DNA of 64,000 nucleotides from Rhizobium sp. Q54 (GCA_945870035.1 CAMBQQ010000001.1:23809-87808); one strand, 5' to 3'. Counted from the stretch's first letter, positions 1 to 12,407 are shown. Numbers and translations are program-made. The notes: a model not told the origin generated them from the sequence alone.

Positions 1-78
1 GCGATGCAGCATATATACAGGTGCAGGGAAGCGCCGAATCGGGGCTGCGAAGAAGAAATCGACTGAGGACATTCTGAT

Positions 79-666
79 ATGAGCGACTCCCTGCCCGGCG
101 GCGGCACCGTCCGCAAATTGTGGATCGGCGAGACCGACGCCTACCGCGACCACCTGCTCCGGCTTGACCGGGTCAGCCGGCACACGCGCTTTTCCGGCGC
201 GGTGTCCGACGACTTCATCGCCCGCCATGCCGCCACCGCGATCGGTATCGGCGTCGTGGTGCACGGCTTTTTCGTCGACGGCGTCATGCGCGGCGCCGCC
301 GAGCTGCGGCGCAATGGCGCCTCGCTGGGCGGCATTCTGTCGGACGGGGCGGAGGCCGCCTTCAGCATCGAACAGGAATGGCAGAGCCACGGCGTCGGCA
401 CGGTCTTGCTGGAGCGCACGCTGCTGAGCGCGCGCAACCGCGGCATCAAGCATCTGCGCATGGACTGCCTCGCCGACAACCGGCGCATGCAACAACTGGC
501 GCGCAAGTTCGAGGCCGACCTGAGTTTCGATTTCGGCAGCGTCGTCGGCGAAGTCGATCCGCCGCGCTCGACGCCTTTGTCGCTGATGCGCGAGGCGATG
601 GACGACGCGCACGGCGTCGCCGCCAAGATTTTCGAGGATCAGTCGCGGCTGTTCGGCACCGTCTAG
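79..666 (+). CDS. GNAT family N-acetyltransferase
   Basis: ORF with GNAT-like core (QEWQSHGVGTVLLERTLLSARNRGIKHLRMDCLADNRRM). Confidence 0.8.
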   Translation: MSDSLPGGGTVRKLWIGETDAYRDHLLRLDRVSRHTRFSGAVSDDFIARHAATAIGIGVVVHGFFVDGVMRGAAELRRNGASLGGILSDGAEAAFSIEQEWQSHGVGTVLLERTLLSARNRGIKHLRMDCLADNRRMQQLARKFEADLSFDFGSVVGEVDPPRSTPLSLMREAMDDAHGVAAKIFEDQSRLFGTV

Positions 667-1199
667 GCGCTGAGCGGATAGCGCGCTTCGGCGATGTAGG
701 GCCCGCCGCCGGTCGAGGCGCGCGACGAGAACAACACGAATTCGCTGACAGGGAACGGCGCGGTGCGGAAATAGCCGCGCGCCGACAGGTAATCCGCGAC
801 GTCAAGCGGCGAGCCGTGGCGCAGGCGGGCCAAAGTGACGTGCGGCGTGAACTTGCGCGGCTCCGGATCGAGGCCGATGCGCCGCATCAGGCGTTCCTGC
901 TCGGCCTGCAAGTCCGACAGCGCCGGCTGCGCCGCGACGCTGGCGACCACCGCGCGCGGTTTGTTGCCGCCGAAAGCGGAGAGGCCATCGAGATAAAGAT
1001 CGAAGGCGCCGCGCCGCATCTGGCCGAGGACATAGGCCGCCTCCCGCGCCACTGCGTCGTCGACATCGCCGATGAAACGCAAGGTGACATGATAGTTTTC
1101 GCGGTCGATCCAGCGCGCGCCGGGCAATCCGCCGCGCAAGCGGTCGAGCGCCTCGGCGACGCCGGACGGAATTTCAATCCCGGTGAAAAGACGCGGCAT
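663..1199 (-). CDS. thpR: RNA 2',3'-cyclic phosphodiesterase (ThpR/LigT, 2H phosphoesterase)
   Basis: Two HxT motifs: YHVTLRFIGDV and FTPHVTLARL. Confidence 0.85.
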   Translation of the reverse strand: MPRLFTGIEIPSGVAEALDRLRGGLPGARWIDRENYHVTLRFIGDVDDAVAREAAYVLGQMRRGAFDLYLDGLSAFGGNKPRAVVASVAAQPALSDLQAEQERLMRRIGLDPEPRKFTPHVTLARLRHGSPLDVADYLSARGYFRTAPFPVSEFVLFSSRASTGGGPYIAEARYPLSA

Positions 1200-1210
1200 G
1201 GCTGATGCTA

Positions 1211-1906
1211 TTACGACCCGCGCGCGGCGCGCACGCGGCCGATCAATTCCTCGACCTTCGGCATAATGCGCTCAACGATCACATCGATGCCGGCGGCGGT
1301 CGGGTGCAGGCCGTCGCGCTGGTTCAGCTTGGCATCGTTGGCGACGCCGTCGAGAAAGAACGGATACAGCACCGTGTCATAGGTTTTGGCGAGATCCGGA
1401 AAGATGCCGTCGAAATCGCGGACATAGTTGGGCCCCATGTTTCGCGGCGCATACATGCCGGCAATCAGCACGGCGATGTTGCGGTCCTTGAGTTTCTTGA
1501 GGATGCCGTCGAGCGCCTTGCGGGTGACCGCCGGATCGATGCCGCGCAGGGCGTCATTGGCGCCGAGTTCGAGGATCACCGCCTCAGTGCCGGGCGGCAC
1601 CGACCAGTCGACACGGCCAAGTCCACCCGACGCCGTGTCGCCCGACACCCCGGCATTGGTGATAGTGACCGCGATGCCCTTCGCCTCCAAAGCCTTCGCC
1701 AATTTGGCCGGAAAGGCTTCCGCCGCCGCCAGGTTGTAGCCAGCCGACAGCGAATCGCCGAGCACCACCATTTTCACCGGGGCATCCGCCGCGAATGCGC
1801 CCTGAGGCGCGATAACGCAGGCCATTGCCAGTAATAAAGCGATCAGCCGCTGGACCCGGGCGAAATTTTCCCCATATGACGGAAATCGTAAGCGGTGGAG
1901 ACTCAT
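1211..1906 (-). CDS. Arylesterase, SGNH/GDSL hydrolase (TesA-like), exported
   Basis: Signal peptide RLIALLLAMACVIAPQGAFA, GDSLSAGY block, GAND and DGLHP motifs; start trimmed to MSLHRLRF. Confidence 0.85.
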   Translation of the reverse strand: MSLHRLRFPSYGENFARVQRLIALLLAMACVIAPQGAFAADAPVKMVVLGDSLSAGYNLAAAEAFPAKLAKALEAKGIAVTITNAGVSGDTASGGLGRVDWSVPPGTEAVILELGANDALRGIDPAVTRKALDGILKKLKDRNIAVLIAGMYAPRNMGPNYVRDFDGIFPDLAKTYDTVLYPFFLDGVANDAKLNQRDGLHPTAAGIDVIVERIMPKVEELIGRVRAARGS

Positions 1907-2597
1907 GAAATCACCTTCCCAGCCTGAACCGGCCATTGCCTTGGCCGGCGTTAATTTGTCGCTCGGGCAGGGAGCCGCCCGCGTCCATATTCTCAAGGAC
2001 ATCCACCTCAATATAGGCAGCGGCGAGGCGATTGGCATGATCGGGCCGTCCGGCTCGGGCAAATCGACGCTGCTGATGGTGATGGCCGGGCTGGAACGCG
2101 CCGACGCCGGTTCGGTCTCGGTGGCCGGCGAAGAACTCGGACGTCTCGATGAGGACGCGCTGGCGCGCTTTCGCGGCCGCAATGTCGGCATCGTCTTTCA
2201 ATCCTTTCATCTGATCCCGACCATAACGGCGCTGGAAAACGTCGCGGTGCCGCTCGAGCTTGCCGGCGTCGCCGACGCCAATGAGCGGGCGCAGGCCGAA
2301 CTTGAAGCCGTCGGCCTCGGTCAACGCATCCATCACTATCCGGCGCAACTGTCCGGCGGCGAGCAGCAGCGTGTCGCAGTGGCGCGCGCTCTGGCGCCGA
2401 ACCCGGCGATCCTCGTGGCCGACGAGCCGACCGGAAATCTCGATGAAGACACCGGCAAGGCGATCGTCGATCTGCTGTTCGCCGGTCACGAAAAGCGCGG
2501 CACGACTTTGGTGCTGGTGACGCACGACCCGTCGCTGGCGAAAAGGTGTGGACGTGTCGTCCGCTTGCGCTCCGGCCATGTCCTGGACGCCGCATGA
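1905..2597 (+). CDS. ABC transporter ATP-binding protein (LolD/YbbA-like)
   Basis: Walker [10 protein letters not shown], signature [15 protein letters not shown], Walker [13 protein letters not shown]. Confidence 0.9.
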   Translation: MKSPSQPEPAIALAGVNLSLGQGAARVHILKDIHLNIGSGEAIGMIGPSGSGKSTLLMVMAGLERADAGSVSVAGEELGRLDEDALARFRGRNVGIVFQSFHLIPTITALENVAVPLELAGVADANERAQAELEAVGLGQRIHHYPAQLSGGEQQRVAVARALAPNPAILVADEPTGNLDEDTGKAIVDLLFAGHEKRGTTLVLVTHDPSLAKRCGRVVRLRSGHVLDAA

Positions 2598-2648
2598 GGC
2601 AAATAGTTTCTCATTGTAGCGATGGCGTCGCGGCGCGCTCAGCCTGCT

Positions 2649-2750
2649 CCCTCCCCCCTTGTGGGGGAGGGTTGGGGAGGGGGGTGGAACATAACGCGCG
2701 CTCCTCGCCATTACCCCCCTCCCTGTCCCGCCCCCACAAGGGGGGAGGGA
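2649..2750. repeat. Large GC-rich inverted repeat in ABC ATPase/permease intergenic region
   Basis: TCCCTCCCCCCTTGTGGGGG... mirrored by ...CCCCCACAAGGGGGGAGGGA. Confidence 0.8.
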
Positions 2751-2772
2751 ACGACAATCGCGAGGCCAGGTC

Positions 2773-5355
2773 ATGCTGAACGCAAGCCCGGTATCGCCGG
2801 TTGCCGCGGAATCAAAACAGGCGTGGCTGCCCCTCCGCTACGCGCTGCGCGAGATGCGCGGGGGCCTCAGCGGCTTCTATGTCTTCATCGCTTGCATCGC
2901 GCTCGGCTCGATGGCCATTGCCGGTGTCGGCTCGCTCGCCGCCAGCCTCTCCGATGGCTTGTCGCGCGAAGGCCAGGTCATCCTCGGCGGCGATCTGTCG
3001 TTCACCTTGATCCAACGCGAAATCACCGACAGCGAAAAAAAGCTTCTGCAAAGCCGCGGCACGGTGTCGAGCGCGGCCACCTTGCGCGCCATGGCGCGCA
3101 GCGAAAGCGGAGAAGCAACTCTCGTCGAATTGAAAGCCGTCGATGACAACTATCCGCTGTACGGCACGGTCAAACTCGAACCGGCCGGACCGCTCACTGA
3201 GGCTTTGGCCGAGCGCACTGGCGCCTACGGCGCCGCCGCCGACCCGACCTTGATGGCGCGGCTCGGCATCCAACCAGGCGCACGCGTCACCATCGGCACC
3301 GCCACAATCGAAATTCGCGCCGCTTTGGCCAATGAGCCGGACAAGCTCGCCGGCGGCATCGGCTTCGGACCGCGCCTGCTGGTCAGCGAAGCGGCGTTAC
3401 GCGCCACAGGTCTGGTGCAGCCCGGCAGTCTGGTGCGCTGGATCTATCGCCTGCGCCTGCCGGCCAACGACTCAAGCGACGCGGCGGCGCTTGCCGTCAC
3501 CGCGCAGGCGCGCGCAACTTTGCCCGAGGCCGGCTGGGAAATTCGCAGCCGCACCAATGCCTCGCCGCAGCTCGAGCGCAACGTCAACCGCTTCACCCAA
3601 TTCCTCACCATTGTCGGCCTGACCGCCCTGCTGGTCGGCGGCGTCGGCGTCGGCAATGCGGTGAAGAGCCATCTCGACCGCCGGCGCGAAACCATCGCCA
3701 CGTTGAAGGCGCTGGGGGCGAGCGGCGCGCGCGTGTTCACGATCTACCTAACGCAGGTCTTGCTGCTGGCCGTGATCGGCGGCGCCATTGGCGCCATGCT
3801 GGGCGCGGCCCTGCCTTTCATCATCTCATGGACGTTCGGCGCCATCATTCCGCTGCCGCTGGCGCCGACCTTGCAGCCGGCCGAACTGATGCTGTCGATG
3901 CTCTATGGCTTGCTGACGGCGCTCGCTTTCGCGTTATGGCCGCTGGGACGCGCGCATGACGTGCCGGTCGGCGCGCTGTTCCGCGACGTCGTCGCGGCGC
4001 AGCCGAGCTGGCCGCGCCGCATTTACATCGCCGCGACCGCCGCCGCCGTGCTCGTCCTCGGCAGCGTCGCCATCCTGCTCGCCTATGACCGCCGCGTCGC
4101 GCTGATTTATGTCGGCGTCGCCGCCGCCGTCTTCCTGCTGCTGCGGCTGGTCGGCTCTCTGCTGATGACCATCGCGCGCCACGCGCCGCGCGTGCGCAAC
4201 ACCGGCCTGCGCATGGCCATCGCCAACATCCACCGCCCCGGCGCGCTGACGCCGACCATCGTGCTGTCGCTCGGCCTCGGCATCGCGCTGCTCGTCACCG
4301 TGATCGAGATCGACGCCAATCTGCGCGCGCAATTCGCAAACGAACTGCCGGCCAAGGCGCCGTCGTTCTATTTCCTCGACATCCCGGCCGACCAGGCCAA
4401 GCCGTTCGGCAATTTCGTCCGCGCCAAGGCGCCGGGCGCGAAGCTGGAAGAAGTGCCGATGCTGCGCGGCCGCATCGTCGCCGCCAACGGCATCCGCGCC
4501 GAAAACATCAAGCCGAAGGAGGAAGCCGCCTGGGTGCTGCAAAGCGACCGCGGCATCACCTATAGCGGCACGATTCCCGAAGGCTCGCGGCTGGTCGAGG
4601 GCGAATGGTGGAGCCCGGATTACACCGGAGAGCCTTTGGTGTCGTTCGAGAAACGCATCGCCGACGGCCTCGGCCTGAAAGTCGGCGATCCGGTCACCGT
4701 CAATGTGCTCGGCCGCGACATTACCGCCAAAATCGCCAACACGCGCACGGTCGACTGGCAAAACCTCGGCATCAATTTCGTCATGGTGTTTTCGCCGCAC
4801 GCCTTCGACGGCGCGCCGCACACGCATCTTGCGACGCTCACTTACGACGGCGGCGGCACGCCGGCGCAAGAATCGGCCGTCATCCGCGCGGTGGCGCAGG
4901 ATTATCCGATGGTCACCAGCGTGCGCGTCAAGGATGCGCTCGACGCCATTGGCGCCTTGATCGGCAATCTGGTGCTGGCGATTCGCGGCGCATCCGGGCT
5001 GACGCTACTGGTGGCGGCGCTTGTGCTGGGCGGCGCGCTCGCCGCCGGCCACCGGCACCGCGTCTATGACGCCGTCATCCTCAAGACCTTGGGCGCGACG
5101 CGGCTGCGCCTGCTGGGTGCCTATGCCATCGAATACATGCTGCTGGGACTGGCCACCGCCGTGTTCGGCGTGTTCGCCGGATCGGCGGCCAGTTGGCTCA
5201 TTGTGACAGAGCTGATGCACCTGAAGTTCGCCTGGCAGCCGGTGCCTGCACTGATGTCGACGGCCGCCGCGGTGCTGGTGACGGTCGGTTTGGGGCTCGC
5301 CGGAACGTTTTCGGCGCTGGGGCAGAAGCCGGCGCCGGTTCTGCGCAACCTGTAA
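2773..5355 (+). CDS. ABC transporter permease, FtsX-like (YbbP family)
   Basis: 860 aa multi-pass protein with two FtsX-like regions, directly after the ATPase gene. Confidence 0.88.
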   Translation: MLNASPVSPVAAESKQAWLPLRYALREMRGGLSGFYVFIACIALGSMAIAGVGSLAASLSDGLSREGQVILGGDLSFTLIQREITDSEKKLLQSRGTVSSAATLRAMARSESGEATLVELKAVDDNYPLYGTVKLEPAGPLTEALAERTGAYGAAADPTLMARLGIQPGARVTIGTATIEIRAALANEPDKLAGGIGFGPRLLVSEAALRATGLVQPGSLVRWIYRLRLPANDSSDAAALAVTAQARATLPEAGWEIRSRTNASPQLERNVNRFTQFLTIVGLTALLVGGVGVGNAVKSHLDRRRETIATLKALGASGARVFTIYLTQVLLLAVIGGAIGAMLGAALPFIISWTFGAIIPLPLAPTLQPAELMLSMLYGLLTALAFALWPLGRAHDVPVGALFRDVVAAQPSWPRRIYIAATAAAVLVLGSVAILLAYDRRVALIYVGVAAAVFLLLRLVGSLLMTIARHAPRVRNTGLRMAIANIHRPGALTPTIVLSLGLGIALLVTVIEIDANLRAQFANELPAKAPSFYFLDIPADQAKPFGNFVRAKAPGAKLEEVPMLRGRIVAANGIRAENIKPKEEAAWVLQSDRGITYSGTIPEGSRLVEGEWWSPDYTGEPLVSFEKRIADGLGLKVGDPVTVNVLGRDITAKIANTRTVDWQNLGINFVMVFSPHAFDGAPHTHLATLTYDGGGTPAQESAVIRAVAQDYPMVTSVRVKDALDAIGALIGNLVLAIRGASGLTLLVAALVLGGALAAGHRHRVYDAVILKTLGATRLRLLGAYAIEYMLLGLATAVFGVFAGSAASWLIVTELMHLKFAWQPVPALMSTAAAVLVTVGLGLAGTFSALGQKPAPVLRNL

Positions 5356-5607
5356 GGGCAGCCGTTTACCAGCGACATTCCGCCGCGCGGCCGGGCAATG
5401 TGCTGCTTTGCCGTCCTTTTTGAGCTATAATGGCGCTTCGCGCGATGGTTAAGGTTTCGCAATGAAGCCGGGTCATCATCAAGCCATATCTGGCGCACAG
5501 GCTCGCCAATCACTAGATTTGATCCACGAGCGCGACGGCAAAGGCCGGCGCGCCTGACGTGAACCGGTCTCCGAGACAGAGATCGGGGCCATAGAGAGGG
5601 AACTGAG

Positions 5608-6366
5608 ATGTCGGATTTCGACCGTAACGTAGCCGCCCGCGGCTTCGGCGCCGCCGGTTCGGCAGCCGCGATCGATGCAGGCCTGCGCGCCTACATGCTT
5701 CGTATCTATAACTACATGGCCGCCGGTGTTGCTATCACCGGCGTGGTCGCCTGGTTTACCTTCAACGCCGCCGTGGTTGATAGCTCGGCCGCGCAACTGG
5801 TGCTGACCGACTTCGGCCGGACGATCTACGGCGGCCCGCTGATGATCGCGCTGTTCCTCGGCACGCTCGGCATCGTGTTCTTCCTGAGCTTCCGCATCAA
5901 CAAGCTACAGGCATCGACGGCACTGATGCTGTTCATGGCCTATTCGGCCCTGCTCGGCTTGATGCTGTCGTCGGTGATGCTGACCTACACCGGTACGTCG
6001 ATCGCCCGCACCTTCTTCATCTCGGCGGCGTCGTTCGGCGCGTTGAGCCTGTACGGCTACACCACGCAGCGCGATCTCTCGCCGATCGGCTCGTTCCTGA
6101 TCATGGGCCTGTTCGGGCTTATCCTGGCGATGGTCGTCAACATTTTCCTGCAGAGCTCCGGCCTTGGCTTCGCCATCTCGGCGATCGGCGTTCTGATCTT
6201 CGCGGGCCTGACCGCCTGGGATACCCAGAAGATCAAGGAAATGTACGACAGCAACGATGACGGCACGGTCGCGGGCCGCAAGTCGGTGATGGGCGCGCTG
6301 ACGCTCTATCTCGACTTCATCAACCTGTTCCTGTTCATGCTGCGGTTCATGGGCGACCGCCGCTAA
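5608..6366 (+). CDS. Bax inhibitor-1/YccA family membrane protein
   Basis: Seven-TM-like protein with TAWDTQKIKEMY and C-terminal LYLDFINLFLFMLRFMGDRR. Confidence 0.92.
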   Translation: MSDFDRNVAARGFGAAGSAAAIDAGLRAYMLRIYNYMAAGVAITGVVAWFTFNAAVVDSSAAQLVLTDFGRTIYGGPLMIALFLGTLGIVFFLSFRINKLQASTALMLFMAYSALLGLMLSSVMLTYTGTSIARTFFISAASFGALSLYGYTTQRDLSPIGSFLIMGLFGLILAMVVNIFLQSSGLGFAISAIGVLIFAGLTAWDTQKIKEMYDSNDDGTVAGRKSVMGALTLYLDFINLFLFMLRFMGDRR

Positions 6367-6390
6367 CGCAGCCAGACAGGTGTGAGAGTT

Positions 6391-6425
6391 AAAGCGCCCC
6401 GGCTTGATGCCGGGGCGTTTTCTTT
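6391..6425 (+). terminator. Rho-independent terminator after BI-1 gene
   Basis: CGCCCCGGCTTGATGCCGGGGCG followed by TTTTCTTTTT. Confidence 0.8.
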
Positions 6426-6439
6426 TTAGTACGGTGCGC

Positions 6440-6955
6440 ATGAACATCCGCCCCACCACGCCCGCCGATATCCCCGCCATTACCCGCATTTACGCGCATG
6501 CGGTACTGCACGGCACCGCCACGTTCGAGCTGGAGCCGCCGGACGAGGCCGAGATGATGCGCCGCTTCGGGAAGCTGCGCGCCGGCAATTTTCCTTATGT
6601 CGTCGCCGAGATCGACGGCACGGTCGCCGGCTACGCCTATGCCGGTTTGTTTCGCGAGCGCCCCGCCTATCGCTTCACCGTCGAGGATTCGATCTACATC
6701 GCGCCGGAGATGCACCGCCGCGGCATCGGCCGCGCATTGCTGATGCGGCTGATCGCCGATACGGAAGCGGCCGGGTTCCGGCAGATGATGGCGGTTATCG
6801 GCGATTCGGCAAATACCGGCTCCATCGCGGTGCATCGCGCCTGCGGCTTCAAGGACGCCGGCGTCTACGACGCAGTCGGGTTCAAGTTCGGCCGCTGGCT
6901 CGACACCGTGCAGATGCAGCGGGCGCTGGGCGAGGGAAGCAGGACGGTGCCTTGA
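6440..6955 (+). CDS. GNAT family N-acetyltransferase (phosphinothricin acetyltransferase-like)
   Basis: MNIRPTTPADIPAITRIYAHAVLHGTATFE and HRRGIGRALLMRLI; start trimmed. Confidence 0.82.
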   Translation: MNIRPTTPADIPAITRIYAHAVLHGTATFELEPPDEAEMMRRFGKLRAGNFPYVVAEIDGTVAGYAYAGLFRERPAYRFTVEDSIYIAPEMHRRGIGRALLMRLIADTEAAGFRQMMAVIGDSANTGSIAVHRACGFKDAGVYDAVGFKFGRWLDTVQMQRALGEGSRTVP

Positions 6956-6976
6956 TCCTCTTGCCCCGGACGCGGT

Positions 6977-7026
6977 GCGTCACCATAAGCGCGTCTACGC
7001 GCGTCTTTGACGCGCTATGGTGACGC
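6977..7026. repeat. Palindromic dispersed repeat, family B copy 1
   Basis: GCGTCACCATAAGCGCGTC...GACGCGCTATGGTGACGC; core shared with 50880-50925. Confidence 0.85.
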
Positions 7027-7125
7027 GCCGCAGAGCCGGGGCCGTCGCGCGTTCAGAGCTTGGAACGGTCCCGGTTCTGCAGCGCACCGTTTCACGGTGC
7101 ACTGCGCCCGGGAAAAGAAGAAAGA

Positions 7126-7515
7126 TCAATCCCCCACCAGCGCCAGCGACTTGTCGATGACGCGGAGCACGCGGTCCAGTTCATGGCCGCGGCGCAGGAT
7201 CAGGCCGGTCGCCGAGATGACGCTGTAGGCGCCCTGCTTCTGCTCGAGCTTCGGATTTTTTTCGATGCGGTATAAAGGCACTTCCGACGAACGGCGGAAC
7301 ACCGAAAACACCGCGCGGTCTTTGAGAAAATCGATGGCGTAGTCGCGCCATTCGCCGGCGGCGACCATGCGGCCGTACAGGTCGAGGATGCGGTTGAGTT
7401 CGCGGCGATTGAAGGTGACCTGGTTCAGCAGATTGACGGGAGCGGCCGTGCTGCGCGCCGGGGAGCCGCCCCCGGGAAACTGGCTTGGGTTGATTTCGCC
7501 GGAACCGACACTCAT
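7126..7515 (-). CDS. DUF2794 domain-containing protein
   Basis: VTFNRRELNRILDLYGRMVAAGEWRDYAIDFLKDRAVFSVFRRSSEVPLYRIEKNPKL. Confidence 0.8.
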   Translation of the reverse strand: MSVGSGEINPSQFPGGGSPARSTAAPVNLLNQVTFNRRELNRILDLYGRMVAAGEWRDYAIDFLKDRAVFSVFRRSSEVPLYRIEKNPKLEQKQGAYSVISATGLILRRGHELDRVLRVIDKSLALVGD

Positions 7516-7699
7516 GCGGCGCCTCCTTTTCTCAGTTGGCGCAATGATCGCCCCGCCTGCCAGCCCCCGCAAGCCCTCGTTGCGGCAATTCTGGCCGCAA
7601 AAAGCGCCGAAATGGCGAGTTTTTGCGATCACGAACTCGTTAAGTGCCCCACAATAACGCCCTATTTCGGCCAATCGCCGGTCACGAGGCGTTGCGATA

Positions 7700-7863
7700 A
7701 ATCGATCGTTGCCTAAGGCCCGGTCCGGTTGATCTCCGGATTCCTCAGCCCCCCAGCCCCCCGGGGGTCGATCGACCGGGCCAACGGTAGCGTAGAGTTG
7801 AGTTAAGCGTTGGATTGAAATCCCCTAAGTCTTAGGGCCGGCTTGTCGCCGGCCGTTTTTTTT
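7700..7863 (+). ncRNA. Candidate structured small RNA ending at an orphan terminator
   Basis: Long stem 7707-7725 / 7774-7792 and a Rho-independent terminator at 7836-7863; no plus-strand CDS upstream to account for the terminator; 5' end not determined. Confidence 0.4.
7836..7863 (+). terminator. Rho-independent terminator
   Basis: GGCCGGC-TTGTC-GCCGGCC-G-T8. Confidence 0.85.
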
Positions 7864-7866
7864 GGT

Positions 7867-7976
7867 CCGTCATCCTGAGGTGCGAGCAGCATAGCTGCGA
7901 GCCTCGAAGGATGAACGGCCACAGGGGCCATCGCCCTTCGAGGCTCGACCTTCGGTCGAGCACCTCAGGGTGACGG
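7867..7976. repeat. Palindromic dispersed repeat, family C
   Basis: CCGTCATCCTGAGGTGC... mirrored by GCACCTCAGGGTGACGG; internal GAGCCTCGAAGG/CCTTCGAGGCTC. Confidence 0.85.
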
Positions 7977-7978
7977 AG

Positions 7979-8752
7979 TTACCGCAAGCGCGCCTGTGCG
8001 GCGCCGAGCATGACGCCGGGCTTCGCCGCGACGCCGCTCTGCAAGACGACCGCGACGCGGTCGATGTCGCCGAGCGTGGTGCTCTTGCCCGGCAAGTCGC
8101 TCAAGGGAATGCTGAAGGTTGCCGCCTTGCCGTTCCAGTCGCCGAGCTTGACCCAGCGCCGCACCACGTTGTGATAGGTCAAGGTGCGGCCGCTGTTCTC
8201 GCCGCGGCCAACCTCGACCGGCGCCGAGTCGGTAATCGGGCAAAGCCAAACCTCGGCGCTGTTGGCGTTGCCGTCGCTGCCGGCCGCCACCGTGACGGTG
8301 AGTTTTTCGTCGGCGACTTTCAGCGACACCGGCACCGACAGCGGCATCGACTGCGGCTTGGCGCTTTGCCGCGTCTGCGTAATGGCTTTTTCGATGGCCG
8401 CTTTGTCGCTGCCGAGAACATGCACGACGCCGTTGATCACCGCTTGCGGCGTATACACGTTGCGATCGCCACGGGCGCTGGAATAGGCGCGCTGCCGGTT
8501 GGTGTGGCCGTGCAAAGCCAACGTGTCCTTCCAGCCGAGATAATCCCAATAATCGACCGGCAGACTCAACGTCACCAATGTCGGATCCTTGGCAAGTTCA
8601 CCGAGCAGTTTGTCGGCCGCTGGGCAGGACGAGCAGCCCTGGCTGGTGAACAGCTCAATGACGGCGCGCGTCTCGCCGGCCTGCGCGGCGGGCGCTGCGG
8701 CAGAGGCGGCGCAAACAAGTGCCGCAACAAAGGTAAGCGCGCGATAATTCAT
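7979..8752 (-). CDS. DUF1223 domain-containing exported thioredoxin-like protein
   Basis: Signal peptide followed by AVIELFTSQGCSSCPAADKLLGELAK. Confidence 0.85.
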   Translation of the reverse strand: MNYRALTFVAALVCAASAAAPAAQAGETRAVIELFTSQGCSSCPAADKLLGELAKDPTLVTLSLPVDYWDYLGWKDTLALHGHTNRQRAYSSARGDRNVYTPQAVINGVVHVLGSDKAAIEKAITQTRQSAKPQSMPLSVPVSLKVADEKLTVTVAAGSDGNANSAEVWLCPITDSAPVEVGRGENSGRTLTYHNVVRRWVKLGDWNGKAATFSIPLSDLPGKSTTLGDIDRVAVVLQSGVAAKPGVMLGAAQARLR

Positions 8753-8863
8753 GCCGGTTCCATGGGCCCCCACCCAATGAACGCCATATAGAACGCATCG
8801 CCGATCACCCGCCACTCACTTCAAGGTGAGTGGCCTAACATGTTACGCACGCATGACGCGCGA

Positions 8864-11569
<2,706 letters not shown>

Positions 11570-11748
11570 GTCGGATGTTTCCATTCCCGGCTGGGACAAC
11601 GGCGCTGGCTCGACATAAGCTCTTGGTAGAAAACAGCTTTTTCTTAACCGAGAAACCTGGTGCCGAATTCCATTACGTAACGCCGCAAGTGCTGGCTTAT
11701 AAAGTCTTTTCGCGCGCAACGCCATCGTGACTAGGATGATTCCAAAGG

Positions 11749-12381
11749 ATGAGTACAGATTTGATCGAGCTTTCCGCGACGGACCTGGCGTGCGAGCGCG
11801 GCGGCCGATTGGTATTCAGCGGGCTCAACTTCGCCGTGAGCGCCGGTGAGGCTTTGGTCGTCACCGGGCGCAATGGCGCCGGCAAATCGACGCTGCTGCG
11901 CCTGATCGCCGGGCTGCTGCGCAAATCGGGCGGACGGCTCGACCTGACCGGCGGGGCCGCAGGGGCCGACGAAGCGACCACCGCCGAACAATCGCATTAT
12001 CTCGGCCATCTGGACGCGGTGAAGCCGGCGCTTTCGGTCGGCGAAAATCTGCGTTTCTGGACGACCTATCTGGGCGCGCCGCGCGGTGCGCCGATTCGCC
12101 CGGCGCTGGAGGCGGTCGATCTGGCCCAACTTTCCGATTTGCCGGCGGCCTATCTGTCGGCCGGGCAAAGGCGGCGGCTGTCGATTGCCCGATTGGTGGC
12201 CGTGCCGCGCCCGCTCTGGCTGCTCGATGAGCCGACCTCGGCGCTGGACACGCAATCGCAAGACCGGCTGGCAGCGCTGATGCGCAACCATCGCAGCCGA
12301 GGCGGCATGATCGTGGCGGCGGCGCATGGGCCGATTGGGCTGGATGATCCGCGTGAGTTGAAGTTGGGAGCGGTGACGTGA
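11749..12381 (+). CDS. ccmA: Heme ABC exporter ATP-binding protein
   Basis: GRNGAGKSTLLRLIAG, LSAGQRRRLSIARL, LLDEPTSALD; upstream of ccmB/ccmC. Confidence 0.92.
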   Translation: MSTDLIELSATDLACERGGRLVFSGLNFAVSAGEALVVTGRNGAGKSTLLRLIAGLLRKSGGRLDLTGGAAGADEATTAEQSHYLGHLDAVKPALSVGENLRFWTTYLGAPRGAPIRPALEAVDLAQLSDLPAAYLSAGQRRRLSIARLVAVPRPLWLLDEPTSALDTQSQDRLAALMRNHRSRGGMIVAAAHGPIGLDDPRELKLGAVT

Positions 12382-12407
12382 AGGATGTTCGCAGCCGTTG
12401 CACTTCC

